Part shown: positions 16,790 through 26,274 of the stretch, piece after piece | Layout of the letters: every line of letters starts with the position of its first letter | Position numbering within the stretch: the first letter of the stretch is position 1 | NCBI GenBank assembly: GCA_041918175.1 | Contig: JAYRWE010000029.1 | Span: 1-64,000, forward strand | Source of the DNA: JABWAN01 sp041918175 | GTDB taxonomy: Bacteria > Zhuqueibacterota > Zhuqueibacteria > Zhuqueibacterales > Zhuqueibacteraceae | Length of the DNA: 64,000 bases | Direction of reading: 5' to 3' | Translations under genes and position numbers: made by a program | Notes under the pieces: model-generated | The model's database searches: none | What the model saw: only the letters and a program-made list of their open reading frames with translations | Told to the model about the DNA's origin: nothing

Positions 16790-17560
16790 TCATAAAATGA
16801 ATTGAAAGTAGGTAATCTTGAACTCGCGGGTATAATCTTCGGCGGTCGTGCGGTTCTTGAATAAGTTTTTGAGGAAAAATTCCAAATAGAGCACGTCTTT
16901 GACGTTGATGCGTATGCCGCTGTTGAGGTAGCCTTTGCCGTCGCCAAAGCGGCGTTGCTTTTGCGATTCGGTGCTGCCGTCGTCGTTGAACGCGATGTCG
17001 TATTCCGCAAGAAATTCGATATCACGATTGATCGCGAGCGTCATTCCCATAAACAGGTTGGGATCTTTGTCGCGATCGCCGCGCTCCAACGAATAATTCA
17101 CGCCGGCGTGAAAGTCCAAGCGTTCGAGAAAATCGTAGCTCTTGCTGCCGACGATATACGCGCCCACGGATTTGTTTTGATAGCGTTTCGTGGAATCATC
17201 ATACGCGCCGTAGCCTTGGGTTTCCAAACCGATCGTGAGGCCCGGCAAGCCGAGGCTTTCACTGAGCAATTGATACTTCACAAGCACGCCGGGTGCGGCA
17301 TTCCAGTTGGCCTTTTTTTCTCCCAAAACCTCGGTGCCGCCGAATGAAGTGCCGAACATGAAGCGGCGCGAAACGCCGACGGCCATGCCGAGATTGACGC
17401 CGCTTTGTCCATAAAATCGAACATTGAAATCGAAACCGCCGCGGCGCAGCAAACCGGCGGTGGGCATATCAATAATGTGTCGTGGCGGAACGTCGATACC
17501 TTGCGCAAATGACAAAAGCGGTAGGCAGAAGACCGCGAGAACAGCCAAGCGTTTTTTCAT
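16790..17560 (-). CDS. Predicted outer-membrane beta-barrel protein (YjbH-like)
   Basis: A cleavable signal (MKKRLAVLAVFCLPLLSFAQ) leads into a 256-residue protein of alternating hydrophobic/polar strands. It shows HIIDMPTAGLLRRGGFDFNVRF, GVSRRFMFGTSFGG and a terminal phenylalanine-rich strand KITYFQFIL. The pattern resembles YjbH/PorV-like barrels. Transport or structural role is unknown. GAGATGG sits upstream of the chosen ATG at 17,560. Confidence 0.6.
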   Translation of the reverse strand: MKKRLAVLAVFCLPLLSFAQGIDVPPRHIIDMPTAGLLRRGGFDFNVRFYGQSGVNLGMAVGVSRRFMFGTSFGGTEVLGEKKANWNAAPGVLVKYQLLSESLGLPGLTIGLETQGYGAYDDSTKRYQNKSVGAYIVGSKSYDFLERLDFHAGVNYSLERGDRDKDPNLFMGMTLAINRDIEFLAEYDIAFNDDGSTESQKQRRFGDGKGYLNSGIRINVKDVLYLEFFLKNLFKNRTTAEDYTREFKITYFQFIL

Positions 17561-17617
17561 ATTCCATCTCATGCAATGATAAGAGGTGAAGGGATTATCG
17601 CGATAGCAAAGCCGCGC

Positions 17618-18103
17618 TTATTTCTTTTCCGCTTCTTGCGCGGTAACGATCAAAGTTTCATAGAAAAAAATTCCCATCGCCACCAGAAAGCCGGTCCACA
17701 CGATATGGATAACCAATGTCAACACTTGAAAAGCCATGGGCACCTGCACGAGCGCCGGCTCTTTGGATTGCGTTGCGGTTGTCGTGTTTTCATTGTTGCC
17801 GTTCGTCGCGTTCGGCTCGGAAGTGGGCGTGGCTTTAGGCTTGGGGTAGGTGACTTCCTGCTTTTCAAAATAGGTGTCAACCTCGTATTGATTTTTTATA
17901 ACGTGGTAGAGCGCCATCGGAGCAGGCAAGGAAAGCACGCTGATCAAAGTAACGACGCCGGTACACATCCAAATTTTGCCGAAAGTCAATCGTCCGCCCG
18001 CAAAGTAGCCGATGACGAACAGCAATATCCCGACGGTCAAAGCGATCCACATGATCGTCGTGTTCATGCCGGAAAGAAAGGGCATTAGGTCTCTATCGAA
18101 CAT
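17618..18103 (-). CDS. Unknown membrane protein with a central linker
   Basis: The 161-residue protein has hydrophobic helices near 15-35, 42-62 and 122-148, separated by a 45-residue polar T/N/P-rich linker. Ribosome binding site GGAGCG lies five bases before the ATG. It precedes the barrel gene by 57 bases on the same strand and may be co-transcribed. No family recognised. Confidence 0.6.
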   Translation of the reverse strand: MFDRDLMPFLSGMNTTIMWIALTVGILLFVIGYFAGGRLTFGKIWMCTGVVTLISVLSLPAPMALYHVIKNQYEVDTYFEKQEVTYPKPKATPTSEPNATNGNNENTTTATQSKEPALVQVPMAFQVLTLVIHIVWTGFLVAMGIFFYETLIVTAQEAEKK

Positions 18104-18291
18104 GCGCGCTCCAATTTCGCTTGAGGGATCTCATCATGCAATAAATTTAATCATAATATCAGCCGGTATCAAGGAGAAACTCGTAAACGGCGGGAAGAAT
18201 TTCGCCTTGCATCCACAGGCAAAATTATTTATCCTTGCGACGATTTCAAACTTCACCCGAACTGCAACGCACCAGCAAAGGCCGATATCAG

Positions 18292-21126
18292 ATGAGCGAA
18301 CGCCTCGCCGCGTCGGTTTTGATCTCCGCGCGTGCGCATGATCATGAACATTTCAGTGTGCCGGCGCCGATCACGTTTAATTGGCCGCAAGGCATTATGC
18401 GGGCTCTCAATCAACCGCAAGGCGCGCGTTATTTTCGTTGCGCCTTGCAGATCAATACTCCCGTACAGGGCCGTTTCAAAGGCTTTGACTCCAAGCACCC
18501 GCGCCACGCACCGGCTTATAGACGCGACTACGGCCTCGCGCTCGCGCAAAAATGCAAAAAGGTCGGCGTGGATGTCGTCGGCATTTGCGATCACAACACC
18601 GTGGAATACGTCGAAGCCGTGCGCAAAGAGCTTTCGCAGGAAGGCATTCAAGTCTTTCCCGGCTTCGAAGTGGCGAGCACCGAGGGTTTGCATCTGCTCT
18701 GTTTGTTTGATCCGCTCACGCCCACCGAAGAAATCGATCACACGATTACCGAATTGGGCTTGCCGCCGCAAGAGCGTTGGGTGACCGGCCTCGGCGGTGT
18801 GCCCAAGCAATCGCCGCTTTCTTTTCCGCAGATCATCGCGCATGTGCAGCGCAAGCGCCACGGCATTTGCATCGCCGCGCACATGGATCGCGAAAACGGT
18901 TTGCTGTTCGAATGCTCCAAAACCACGCGCGTGCAATATTTCACCGATCCCGATTTGCTGGTCGGGCAAATCTCCGGCAACATTGAAGAGTTGATGCCTT
19001 TTCATCGCAAAGTCGTGACCGGAGCGTTGAATCATTATCAACGCGAACGTCCGCTGGCGCTCATCAATTGTCTCGATGTGTATAATCTCAAAGACCTCGC
19101 GCAAGACGCGTGCAGCACGCTGATCAAAATGTCTTATCCTTCGATTGACGGTTTGCGGCAAGCGTTTCTCGATCCCGAGTCGCGGCTGCGTTTTTTGGCA
19201 AAAGAGGAGGAAACCAAGAAGCAGGCGCCGCGTGCGTTTGAAAAGGTCGAGTTGGTTGCGCTCACGTGGGACGGCGGCTTTTTGAGTGACAATGGCATTC
19301 AGTTCAATCGCTTTCTGAATTGCCTCATCGGCGGTCGCGGCACCGGCAAATCGAGCATCATTGAAAGCCTGCGTTTTGTGTTGGATCAAAAGCCGTTGGG
19401 CGCACTGGCGCAACAGGCACACCAAAGCCTCATCGCGGAAGTCATTCAACCCGCGACCAAGATTTCATTGCTCGTGCGTATTTATCAGCCCAAGCCGACT
19501 TATTTTCGCATCGAGCGCGTCGTCTCCGACAAGCCTGACCCGCCGGAAGTGTTTGATGAAAACGGCGAACGCAGCGAGTTAAAAGTCTTCGATCTCTTGC
19601 CGCAAATCGACCTTTTTGGCCAACACGAAATTTCCGAAATCGCGCGCCAGCCCGAGAAGCAACTCGACTTGCTCAAACGGTATCGCTCTCCGGATTGGGT
19701 TAAATTTGAATCTCAATCCAACGAGCAGAAGGAGCTTTTGGCGATCAACCGCGAGCAGATCGTGCGCGTGCGCCGAGAACTGCAAACCCTCGAAGAGAAA
19801 CTCAATCGCTTGCCGAGTGTGGAAGAGCAGCTACGTCGTTTTGAGAGCCAAGGTTTAGACGACAAGCTACACGAGCAATCTCTGCTCACGCGCGAAGAAG
19901 CATTTCTCAAAACGAGCCGCGAGCGCGTCTCGAGTTTTCGCAAGCCGCTGGAGCAATTGCGACAAAAGCTTGAAATGGAAAGCGGCGCCGCAACGGCCAA
20001 ATCCGATGAAGCATTGCCCAACGCGGACCTCATTAAAAAAATACATGACGAGCAAGAGCGTTTTGAGCGCGCGTTGCGCGAAGGAATCACACGCCTCGAA
20101 GAGCATATTGAGAAGAGCACGCGGCAGTTGATGAACTACGCGCAAGAATGGGAAGCGCGCCGGCGCGGGCGGCAGGAGGAGTATCTCAAGGCGCTGCGCA
20201 GTTTGCAGCACGAAACCATCGACGGCAACACCTATCTCCGCTTGCGTCGCGAATTGGAAGAGTTGCGGCCCTTGCGCGCACAGGCCGCACAACACGCGCA
20301 AAAGCTGCAAGAATTGGAGAAAAAGCGACGGCGCGCGCTGGCGAAACTTTCTGAAGCGAAGCGGGCTTTGTTTGAGCTCGATCATCAAGCCGCAAAACAA
20401 GTTTCAGAATTGCTGGCGGGAAAGGTGCGCGTGCATGTCACCCAGGAAGATGCACGCGAGACGCTTTCCAAAATATCGCGCGAACTTAGGCTCGGTTTGC
20501 GCGAAGATTTTTTCACGCGCCGGTTTACGGAGAATAGTCTCTCGTTGGCCGATTTTGTCGCGCATGCGCGCGCCGGTGCCGCGGCGTTGATGGAGCATTA
20601 CGAAATGCCGGCAAAAGCGGCCAGCAAGCTTGCCGGTCTTGAAGAGCGCATCATCCTGCAAATTGAAGAAACGCCGCCGCCCACGCAGATTATTATCGAG
20701 CACAACGTCGCTTCCTCCGAAGCCAAACCCCATTGGAAAAAACTTGACGAAGTTTCCACGGGCCAAAGAGCCACGGCGATCTTGCTCATGCTCTTTCCGG
20801 AGAGCACCACGCCGCTCGTGATCGATCAACCCGAAGATGATCTCGACAATCGTTTTATTGCGGAGCAAGTCATTCCCAAGCTGCGCGAAGAAAAGCAAAA
20901 TCGGCAGTTCCTCTTTGCCACACACAACGCCAACCTGCCGGTGCTCGGTGACGCGGAGTTGATCATCGCGCTCGAAGCCAGCGGCGACCAGGAATCCGGG
21001 CGCGCGCAAATTCTCGAGCAGAACATCGGCGCGCTTGATCGCGATTCGGTCAAGTTCTGCGTGGAGCAAGTGTTAGAAGGAGGGAAGGCAGCATTTGAAA
21101 AACGACGCGCGAAGTATGGGTTTTAG
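18292..21126 (+). CDS. TrlF-like PHP-domain/SMC-type ATPase
   Basis: The protein joins an N-terminal PHP-like phosphoesterase domain to a split SMC/RecN-type ATPase. PHP features: ICDHNTVEYVEA near residue 97 and AAHMDREN near 200. ATPase features: Walker A GGRGTGKSS near 346, long coiled coils near 470-720, a signature-like STGQRATAILLML near 820 and Walker B LVIDQPEDDLDN near 842. The first PHP metal motif, usually HxH, reads ALQINTP here, so the metal site is incomplete. TrlF-type proteins are thought to act on DNA, possibly in defence or repair. The ATG at 18,292 is preferred over a TTG at 18,235. Confidence 0.85.
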   Translation: MSERLAASVLISARAHDHEHFSVPAPITFNWPQGIMRALNQPQGARYFRCALQINTPVQGRFKGFDSKHPRHAPAYRRDYGLALAQKCKKVGVDVVGICDHNTVEYVEAVRKELSQEGIQVFPGFEVASTEGLHLLCLFDPLTPTEEIDHTITELGLPPQERWVTGLGGVPKQSPLSFPQIIAHVQRKRHGICIAAHMDRENGLLFECSKTTRVQYFTDPDLLVGQISGNIEELMPFHRKVVTGALNHYQRERPLALINCLDVYNLKDLAQDACSTLIKMSYPSIDGLRQAFLDPESRLRFLAKEEETKKQAPRAFEKVELVALTWDGGFLSDNGIQFNRFLNCLIGGRGTGKSSIIESLRFVLDQKPLGALAQQAHQSLIAEVIQPATKISLLVRIYQPKPTYFRIERVVSDKPDPPEVFDENGERSELKVFDLLPQIDLFGQHEISEIARQPEKQLDLLKRYRSPDWVKFESQSNEQKELLAINREQIVRVRRELQTLEEKLNRLPSVEEQLRRFESQGLDDKLHEQSLLTREEAFLKTSRERVSSFRKPLEQLRQKLEMESGAATAKSDEALPNADLIKKIHDEQERFERALREGITRLEEHIEKSTRQLMNYAQEWEARRRGRQEEYLKALRSLQHETIDGNTYLRLRRELEELRPLRAQAAQHAQKLQELEKKRRRALAKLSEAKRALFELDHQAAKQVSELLAGKVRVHVTQEDARETLSKISRELRLGLREDFFTRRFTENSLSLADFVAHARAGAAALMEHYEMPAKAASKLAGLEERIILQIEETPPPTQIIIEHNVASSEAKPHWKKLDEVSTGQRATAILLMLFPESTTPLVIDQPEDDLDNRFIAEQVIPKLREEKQNRQFLFATHNANLPVLGDAELIIALEASGDQESGRAQILEQNIGALDRDSVKFCVEQVLEGGKAAFEKRRAKYGF

Positions 21127-21165
21127 CGCACAACCAAGGCTCGCACGCGATAGCGGAGAATAACA

Positions 21166-22239
21166 TTGACGGCGCCACCGTTTTCATCAGACTTCGACTC
21201 CGCCCAATTTTATCCTTTTGCTCCGGCACTTTGGGCGCGCGGGGGCAACCTGCAAACCCTCGCGGGCTATTTGCTGCCCAGCCCGAAACAAATTTTTGAT
21301 ACCAAGTTGCATCACGTGGCGCTGCCCGATGGCGATCGCCTCGCACTTTGTGAAAATTTGCCGAAGCAAACTTCGCCGCGTGGAGTCCTGCTCTTGTTGC
21401 ACGGCCTCGGCGGCCACGCAGACTCGGGGTATATGTTGCGCATTGCGGCGCGTTTTCTCGCGTACGGTTGGATCACGTTGCGGTTGAATCATCGCGGCGC
21501 GGGGCAGGGGCGCGGCTTGGCGCGCGGGCTGTATCATGCGGGAAAGAGCGACGATCTCGCCCACGTCGTGCAATATATCGGCGCGTTACACGCGAAGCTG
21601 CCGCTCGTCGTTGCGGGTTTTTCTCTCAGCGGTAACATGTTGCTCAAATACCTCGGCGAAACTTGGCAAACTCCGCCAGCGAATTTATGCGGCGCAATCG
21701 CCGTTTGTCCGCCGATCGATCTGGCCATGTCATCGCAAGCAATTCGACGCGCAAGCAATCGCTTGTATGATTTACGCTTCGTGCGTTTGCTCATCACCGC
21801 CATGCGCGAACGTTACTCGGATTTTGCCGACTATCCCGCGTATGCCATGGCGCGCGTCGCCACGGTGTATGACTTTGACCGCTTCATTACTGCGCCGCAT
21901 CATGGCTTTGCTTCAGCGGAAGACTATTATCACCGCAATAGCGCGCAACATTTTCTGGGGAGCATCACCGTGCCCTCTGCGATCATCGCGAGCAGCGATG
22001 ATCCTTTTGTTCCTCCGGCGTCATTTGCAGGTTTGCCTGCGAACACAGCGCTCACGTTTCATCTCGCGCACAGCGGCGGGCATATGGGGTTTGTCGCGCA
22101 AACGCCAACGCCGCTCGGTGATCGTCGTTGGATGGATTATGCGATTGCCTGGCATGCGGACAAATTTATCGGCGCGGAGCAAATTGTGCCTGAGAATGAC
22201 CGGAGCTTGCTCACGGAACCCAGGCACGAAGGCGAATGA
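21166..22239 (+). CDS. YheT-family alpha/beta hydrolase
   Basis: This 357-residue alpha/beta hydrolase has the YheT hallmarks: FAPALWARGGNLQTL at the N-terminus, the oxyanion segment LLLHGLGGHADSGY, RLNHRGAGQG, and the nucleophile elbow GFSLSGN. The late acid and histidine lie in SSDDPFVPP and HSGGHMGFV. Members are esterases of unclear physiological role. The start is a TTG at 21,166 with GGAG seven bases before; no ATG fits as well. It follows the TrlF-like gene by 39 bases and may share its transcript. Confidence 0.88.
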   Translation: MTAPPFSSDFDSAQFYPFAPALWARGGNLQTLAGYLLPSPKQIFDTKLHHVALPDGDRLALCENLPKQTSPRGVLLLLHGLGGHADSGYMLRIAARFLAYGWITLRLNHRGAGQGRGLARGLYHAGKSDDLAHVVQYIGALHAKLPLVVAGFSLSGNMLLKYLGETWQTPPANLCGAIAVCPPIDLAMSSQAIRRASNRLYDLRFVRLLITAMRERYSDFADYPAYAMARVATVYDFDRFITAPHHGFASAEDYYHRNSAQHFLGSITVPSAIIASSDDPFVPPASFAGLPANTALTFHLAHSGGHMGFVAQTPTPLGDRRWMDYAIAWHADKFIGAEQIVPENDRSLLTEPRHEGE

Positions 22240-22311
22240 CTTGGGGACCATTTTCACTATAACACAGAATGAACTCACACCAGCAGCGTCCCTTCAAATG
22301 AGCGCATCTGC

Positions 22312-22818
22312 ATGAACCTTACTCGCTATCTTGTCTCGGATCTCATCAAACTCGAAATGGCGCCGCCGCTGCCGTTGCCCGAGGAGCCTAACTTCAATCT
22401 CGAAAAGTTTCGGCAATTGCAAAAAGAAACTGTGCTCGCGGAATTGGCCGAGGTGCTCGAAGCTTCGGGCAATGTCATCAACAAGCGCAAATTGCTTACG
22501 GATTTGATCAATCGCGAACGCCGCGCGAGCACGGGCTTGAGCCGCGGCATTGCCATTCCGCATGTGCGCACGAGTTTTATTCGCGAGTTGACGATTGCAA
22601 TTGCGCGCTCACGCGAGGGTATTGACTTCGACTCGAGTGATGGCGCGCTGTCACATTTTTTCTTCGTGGTGGTTGCGCCGCCGCAGGGCAATGAAGATTT
22701 GTATTTGAAGATCTATAAGCACCTTGCCGAGGTCACCGCGTTTGAGAATGCGCTGACGGATTTGATGGAAGTCGAAAACCCCGGCGAGATGATTCGCTTG
22801 TTGCGGCAGTGGGAGTAG
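22312..22818 (+). CDS. PTS EIIA (fructose/nitrogen type) domain protein
   Basis: The 168-residue single-domain protein has the EIIA phosphorylation site (GLSRGIAIPHVRT, histidine near residue 84) and the following ELTIAIARSREGIDFDS segment. The order matches PtsN/FrvA-type IIA domains. No EI, HPr or membrane component is nearby, so a regulatory phosphorelay role is more likely than sugar uptake. A weak ribosome binding site precedes the ATG. Confidence 0.82.
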   Translation: MNLTRYLVSDLIKLEMAPPLPLPEEPNFNLEKFRQLQKETVLAELAEVLEASGNVINKRKLLTDLINRERRASTGLSRGIAIPHVRTSFIRELTIAIARSREGIDFDSSDGALSHFFFVVVAPPQGNEDLYLKIYKHLAEVTAFENALTDLMEVENPGEMIRLLRQWE

Positions 22819-22848
22819 ATTCTGCGCGGGAGGAGGTTATTGCCTCAC

Positions 22849-23295
22849 TTAAAACTTCACCGTCTCCCCAATCTTTATTCCGTTCTTCTCAAACCAACCG
22901 GCATTCACTTCCAAGGCATACGGCACGGGCGCGGGGGATTGGTAGCTCTTGGTTTCATCCAGTGGCGTCATGCGTTGAATGTCGATAATCTTTCCGTTCG
23001 CGTCGATGAAGGCAATGTCGAGGGGAATGAACGTATTGCGCATCCAAAACGCTTGCATCTGCGCTTCTTCGAAAACAAACAGCATGCCCTGATTCTCCGG
23101 AAGTTGCTCGCGATGCATGAGGCCGCGCATGCGGTCTTCCTCATTTTGCACGATTTCCACATGCAAGTTTTTCGTGCCGATCGTAATGGTTGGCAATGCC
23201 GCGGTGGGTTGGGCTTTCTTGTCGTTTCCTTGCGGGGAGCATTGATAAACGGCGCATGCGAGAAGGAGCATGCTGCATCCAATGTGTTTTTTCAT
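22849..23295 (-). CDS. DUF192 lipoprotein
   Basis: The 148-residue exported protein begins MKKHIGCSMLLLACAVYQC; the cysteine near residue 19 may be lipidated. The DUF192 core is clear: VEIVQNEEDRMRGLMHRE, GMLFVFEEAQMQAFWMRNT, PLDIAFIDANGKI and YALEVNAGWFEKNGI. Function is unknown for the family. It is convergent with the PTS IIA gene and ends 30 bases from it. Confidence 0.88.
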   Translation of the reverse strand: MKKHIGCSMLLLACAVYQCSPQGNDKKAQPTAALPTITIGTKNLHVEIVQNEEDRMRGLMHREQLPENQGMLFVFEEAQMQAFWMRNTFIPLDIAFIDANGKIIDIQRMTPLDETKSYQSPAPVPYALEVNAGWFEKNGIKIGETVKF

Positions 23296-23349
23296 GAACT
23301 GAGCCTTTGGTCGTTTTGACGGTGGAGGTGCATGCCTCTCAAACGGTGC

Positions 23350-23474
23350 TTCGTTTGAAAAAATGCCTCCAGGTGGCGGGATGCCATCGCTTTGAAGTCA
23401 CCTTGCTTGAAAAAATAAAAGTCAGGTAAACAAGCAACGAGGACACCTCGGTTGAGCAGCGACGGGCCATAAGA
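23350..23474 (-). repeat. Long interspersed repeat, family A copy 2
   Basis: On the minus strand the copy reads GCCCGTCGCTGCTCAACCGA, then GTTTACCTGACTTTTATTTT, then GACTTCAAAGCGATGGCATC. It occupies the middle of the 348-base gap 23,296-23,643. The rest of the gap holds the AT-rich leader of the phosphatase gene and no other feature I can support. Confidence 0.85.
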
Positions 23475-23643
23475 AGACGAGCGTCGTGTTGCCTTAGCGA
23501 GTATAACAACAAATGCGTCGCGTGTCAAGCCGCGATGAGAATTATTCGTTGTCGGCAACATTTGTTTTGATTTCAGGTAAAACCGGACGTACTTTCCTAC
23601 GTTATTTTTATGTGCGCGAATTAGTTGGAGCAATGGAGAACGC

Positions 23644-26088
23644 ATGAACTCGAAGGCTTTTTCTCGTAATGCCTTGTTGGTTGTGGCGGCGGTGTGCAGC
23701 CTCGGTTTCGCGGCGTACATAATGCCGCGTTTGAATCCGTTTTTTGCAGGTAGCGCGCAAATTACGCGAGCGGAGGCGCGCGGCGTGGTGGAAGCAGCGT
23801 TGCAAAAGCATAATTGGAAGGTTGACGGCTATTATTGCGACGGCCTTTTTCTTTATGACGGCTCCGGGTTGGATTATTTAATGGGCACGTTTGGCGTGGA
23901 AACAATTATCGCGCGCGGGCGTGAAGACGAATTGCCGCTCACGTTTTGGCAATTTGAATTTTATCGCAACGCGCCGAAGGACTTGCAGCGCGAAACTTTT
24001 TCATTTCGAGTTTCACCCACGGGCAAGTTGCTCGGCTTTCAACATAATCTACCGGACTCTGCGGCCAGCGATTCGTTGAGCACGAACGCGGCGCAGCTTT
24101 TGGCGCAGCAAACTTTGCAAGCATGGCTGGGCGCGGCGAGCAGCGCGTTTCAATTGGAGCAATCCACCACGACGCAGAAACCCAAGCGCACGGATCATCG
24201 CTTTATCTATGCACGCACAGCGCCCGAACTTGGCGAAGGCGCGGATGTCGTTGAGATAAAAATTGCGGGCCGAGAGGTGGCTTCCGGTTGGCGGTCTTAT
24301 CGCGATCCGCAAAATTTCGTCACGGCCTCGGGCGTGGTCGGCTCAACGAATGTTTTGATCAACGTCATTTCCGTGACGATCTTTATTGCACTGCTTTTCA
24401 TTGTGCTCGTGGCCTTTTTGCGCAAATATCATGAGGGCGAGATTGGCGTGCGCACCGGCATTTGGTTGGGCGGCATCGTTTTTCTTGCGCTCACGTTGTA
24501 CTCGATCAACGCCTGGGAGCACGCCGCGTTTGGCGTCAGTATGGGGCAGTTGAGTCAACTTTACACCAAGCTCATTCAGTTCGGATTGCAAATCGTCTTC
24601 GGCTATAATTTTTTCGCGTTGATGACGATGAGCAGTTGGACCGTGGGCGAGCAGGCGCTGCGCAGCGACAAGCCGAGCCTGCTCTCCGGCGTGGATAGCC
24701 TCTTCAACTTTAAATGGTTCAGCAAAAATATCGGACGCGAGTTGCCGCTGGGTTTTGCGTATGGCGCCATCGCGCTTGGGGTGACGTATGTGTTGCATTA
24801 TTTGCTTGTGCAGTACGCCGGAGCAGTGCCGCGCATCAGCACGAACACGGGCGGAGGCTTGGGATTGTATCTGCCGTTTTTTGGCGTTTTGGTGACGATG
24901 CTCATGGGCGCGCTGTTTGATGAATTGGTCTTTCGCTTGTTTTTGATTACGTATTTGCGCCGCTGGTTGAAATCCGCGACGTTTGCAGCCATGGTGAGCG
25001 CGCTGCTCTACGCGACTTTTCTCGTTTTCTTCGGCGACTCTTATGGATTCCGCGCCGGTTATCAAACCATTCTTTCCGGCTTTGTCGTGGGGTTGATTCA
25101 AGGCTATGTGTTTTGGAATTACGGTTTGCTCGCCGCGATGGCTTCCAGCGTTTTTTTTACCGGCGCAAATCAGCTTGGTATTCTTTTGAGCAGCGAGGCG
25201 ACCTTCTTTTCAAGCAATGCATTCGCCGGAGTTTTACTGCTCGCGGGCATGCTCGTCCTCGGATTATTTGCGCTGCGGCGCGGGGAAGAATTTGAATACA
25301 CTCCGGAGGACGAGCCGGCGCATATTCGCCGCATCAAAGAGCGCGTGCGTTTGCAAAAGGAATTGGAGATTGCGCATCGCGTGCAACTCGGCCTCTTGCC
25401 GAAGACCAATCCGAGCGTGGCCGGTTTCGACATCGCGGGCGTGTGTATTCCCGCGCTCGAAGTGGGCGGCGATTATTTCGACTTTGTGGATTTGCACGAC
25501 GGCAACCTCGGTATTGCCGTGGGCGATGTTTCCGGCAAGGGCATCCCTGCGGCGATTTATATGACACTCACCAAAGGCATCTTGCAGTCGCACGCGGGCG
25601 AGGATCCTTCGCCCAAACATGTTTTGAGCAAAGTGAATAACTTGATGTATCGCACCATCGAGCGCAATTGGTACGTGAGCATGTTTTACGCAGTGCTCGA
25701 TAGTCGTCGTCGCTTGCTGCGGTTCGCGCGCGCGGGGCATAACCCCGGTATCGTATTTCGCACGGGCGAAAGCCAAGCGCGTCTCTTGCAAACCGCGGGC
25801 ATCGGCCTCGGGCTTGATGCGGGAGAAACATTTAACCGCACGCTGGTTGAAGGCGAATTGCAAATGTCGCCCGGCGATACGCTCGTGCTCTACACCGACG
25901 GCTTTACGGAAGCCATGAACAGCGCCACCGAAGAGTTTGGCGAAGAAAGATTTCTCGATCTCTTGCAGCGCCACAAACATAGCACCGCGACGGAATTGGT
26001 CAATCACATCTTCAACGCGGTGAAAAATTTCGCCGGCGATCACCCGCAGCACGATGACATGACGCTGGTGGTGTTGAAAACGCTGTGA
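23644..26088 (+). CDS. CPBP-like membrane domain fused to a SpoIIE/RsbU-type protein phosphatase
   Basis: An 814-residue fusion. Residues 1-230 contain a signal anchor and an extracytoplasmic region. Residues 235-545 hold about eight membrane helices resembling a CPBP (Abi) domain, with DELVFRLFL near 425. Residues 572-814 are a PP2C-type SpoIIE phosphatase with GGDYFDF near 611, GDVSGKG near 628 and HDDMTLVV near 805. RsbU-like phosphatases dephosphorylate anti-anti-sigma factors. The two downstream CPBP histidine motifs are absent (SALLYATF, SSVFFTGANQ), so proteolysis is unlikely and the membrane part may be a sensor. TGGAG precedes the ATG. No sigma-factor partner is adjacent. Confidence 0.85.
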   Translation: MNSKAFSRNALLVVAAVCSLGFAAYIMPRLNPFFAGSAQITRAEARGVVEAALQKHNWKVDGYYCDGLFLYDGSGLDYLMGTFGVETIIARGREDELPLTFWQFEFYRNAPKDLQRETFSFRVSPTGKLLGFQHNLPDSAASDSLSTNAAQLLAQQTLQAWLGAASSAFQLEQSTTTQKPKRTDHRFIYARTAPELGEGADVVEIKIAGREVASGWRSYRDPQNFVTASGVVGSTNVLINVISVTIFIALLFIVLVAFLRKYHEGEIGVRTGIWLGGIVFLALTLYSINAWEHAAFGVSMGQLSQLYTKLIQFGLQIVFGYNFFALMTMSSWTVGEQALRSDKPSLLSGVDSLFNFKWFSKNIGRELPLGFAYGAIALGVTYVLHYLLVQYAGAVPRISTNTGGGLGLYLPFFGVLVTMLMGALFDELVFRLFLITYLRRWLKSATFAAMVSALLYATFLVFFGDSYGFRAGYQTILSGFVVGLIQGYVFWNYGLLAAMASSVFFTGANQLGILLSSEATFFSSNAFAGVLLLAGMLVLGLFALRRGEEFEYTPEDEPAHIRRIKERVRLQKELEIAHRVQLGLLPKTNPSVAGFDIAGVCIPALEVGGDYFDFVDLHDGNLGIAVGDVSGKGIPAAIYMTLTKGILQSHAGEDPSPKHVLSKVNNLMYRTIERNWYVSMFYAVLDSRRRLLRFARAGHNPGIVFRTGESQARLLQTAGIGLGLDAGETFNRTLVEGELQMSPGDTLVLYTDGFTEAMNSATEEFGEERFLDLLQRHKHSTATELVNHIFNAVKNFAGDHPQHDDMTLVVLKTL

Positions 26089-26161
26089 TGAGGGCACGAC
26101 GTAGTTTCTTTTTATGAAGCTTGACGACAACAATTGCGAACGAAGCGAGCCCCTGATAACG

Positions 26162-26236
26162 TGTCATTCAGAAGGAACCTTTTTGAGCACTGGAATCAAA
26201 ATCCACGTTGTAATGAATTTCCACTGAATGATGCAT
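26162..26236. repeat. Family E hairpin, degraded second arm
   Basis: GTCATTCAGAAGGAACC continues TTTTTGAGCACTGG, as in other family E copies. The returning arm is only recognisable as CCACTGAATGATGC. It fills the space between the phosphatase gene and the methyltransferase gene. Confidence 0.75.
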
Positions 26237-26274
26237 GAGGGTGACGTTAAACGAACTCATTCTCGCAAATCTCC

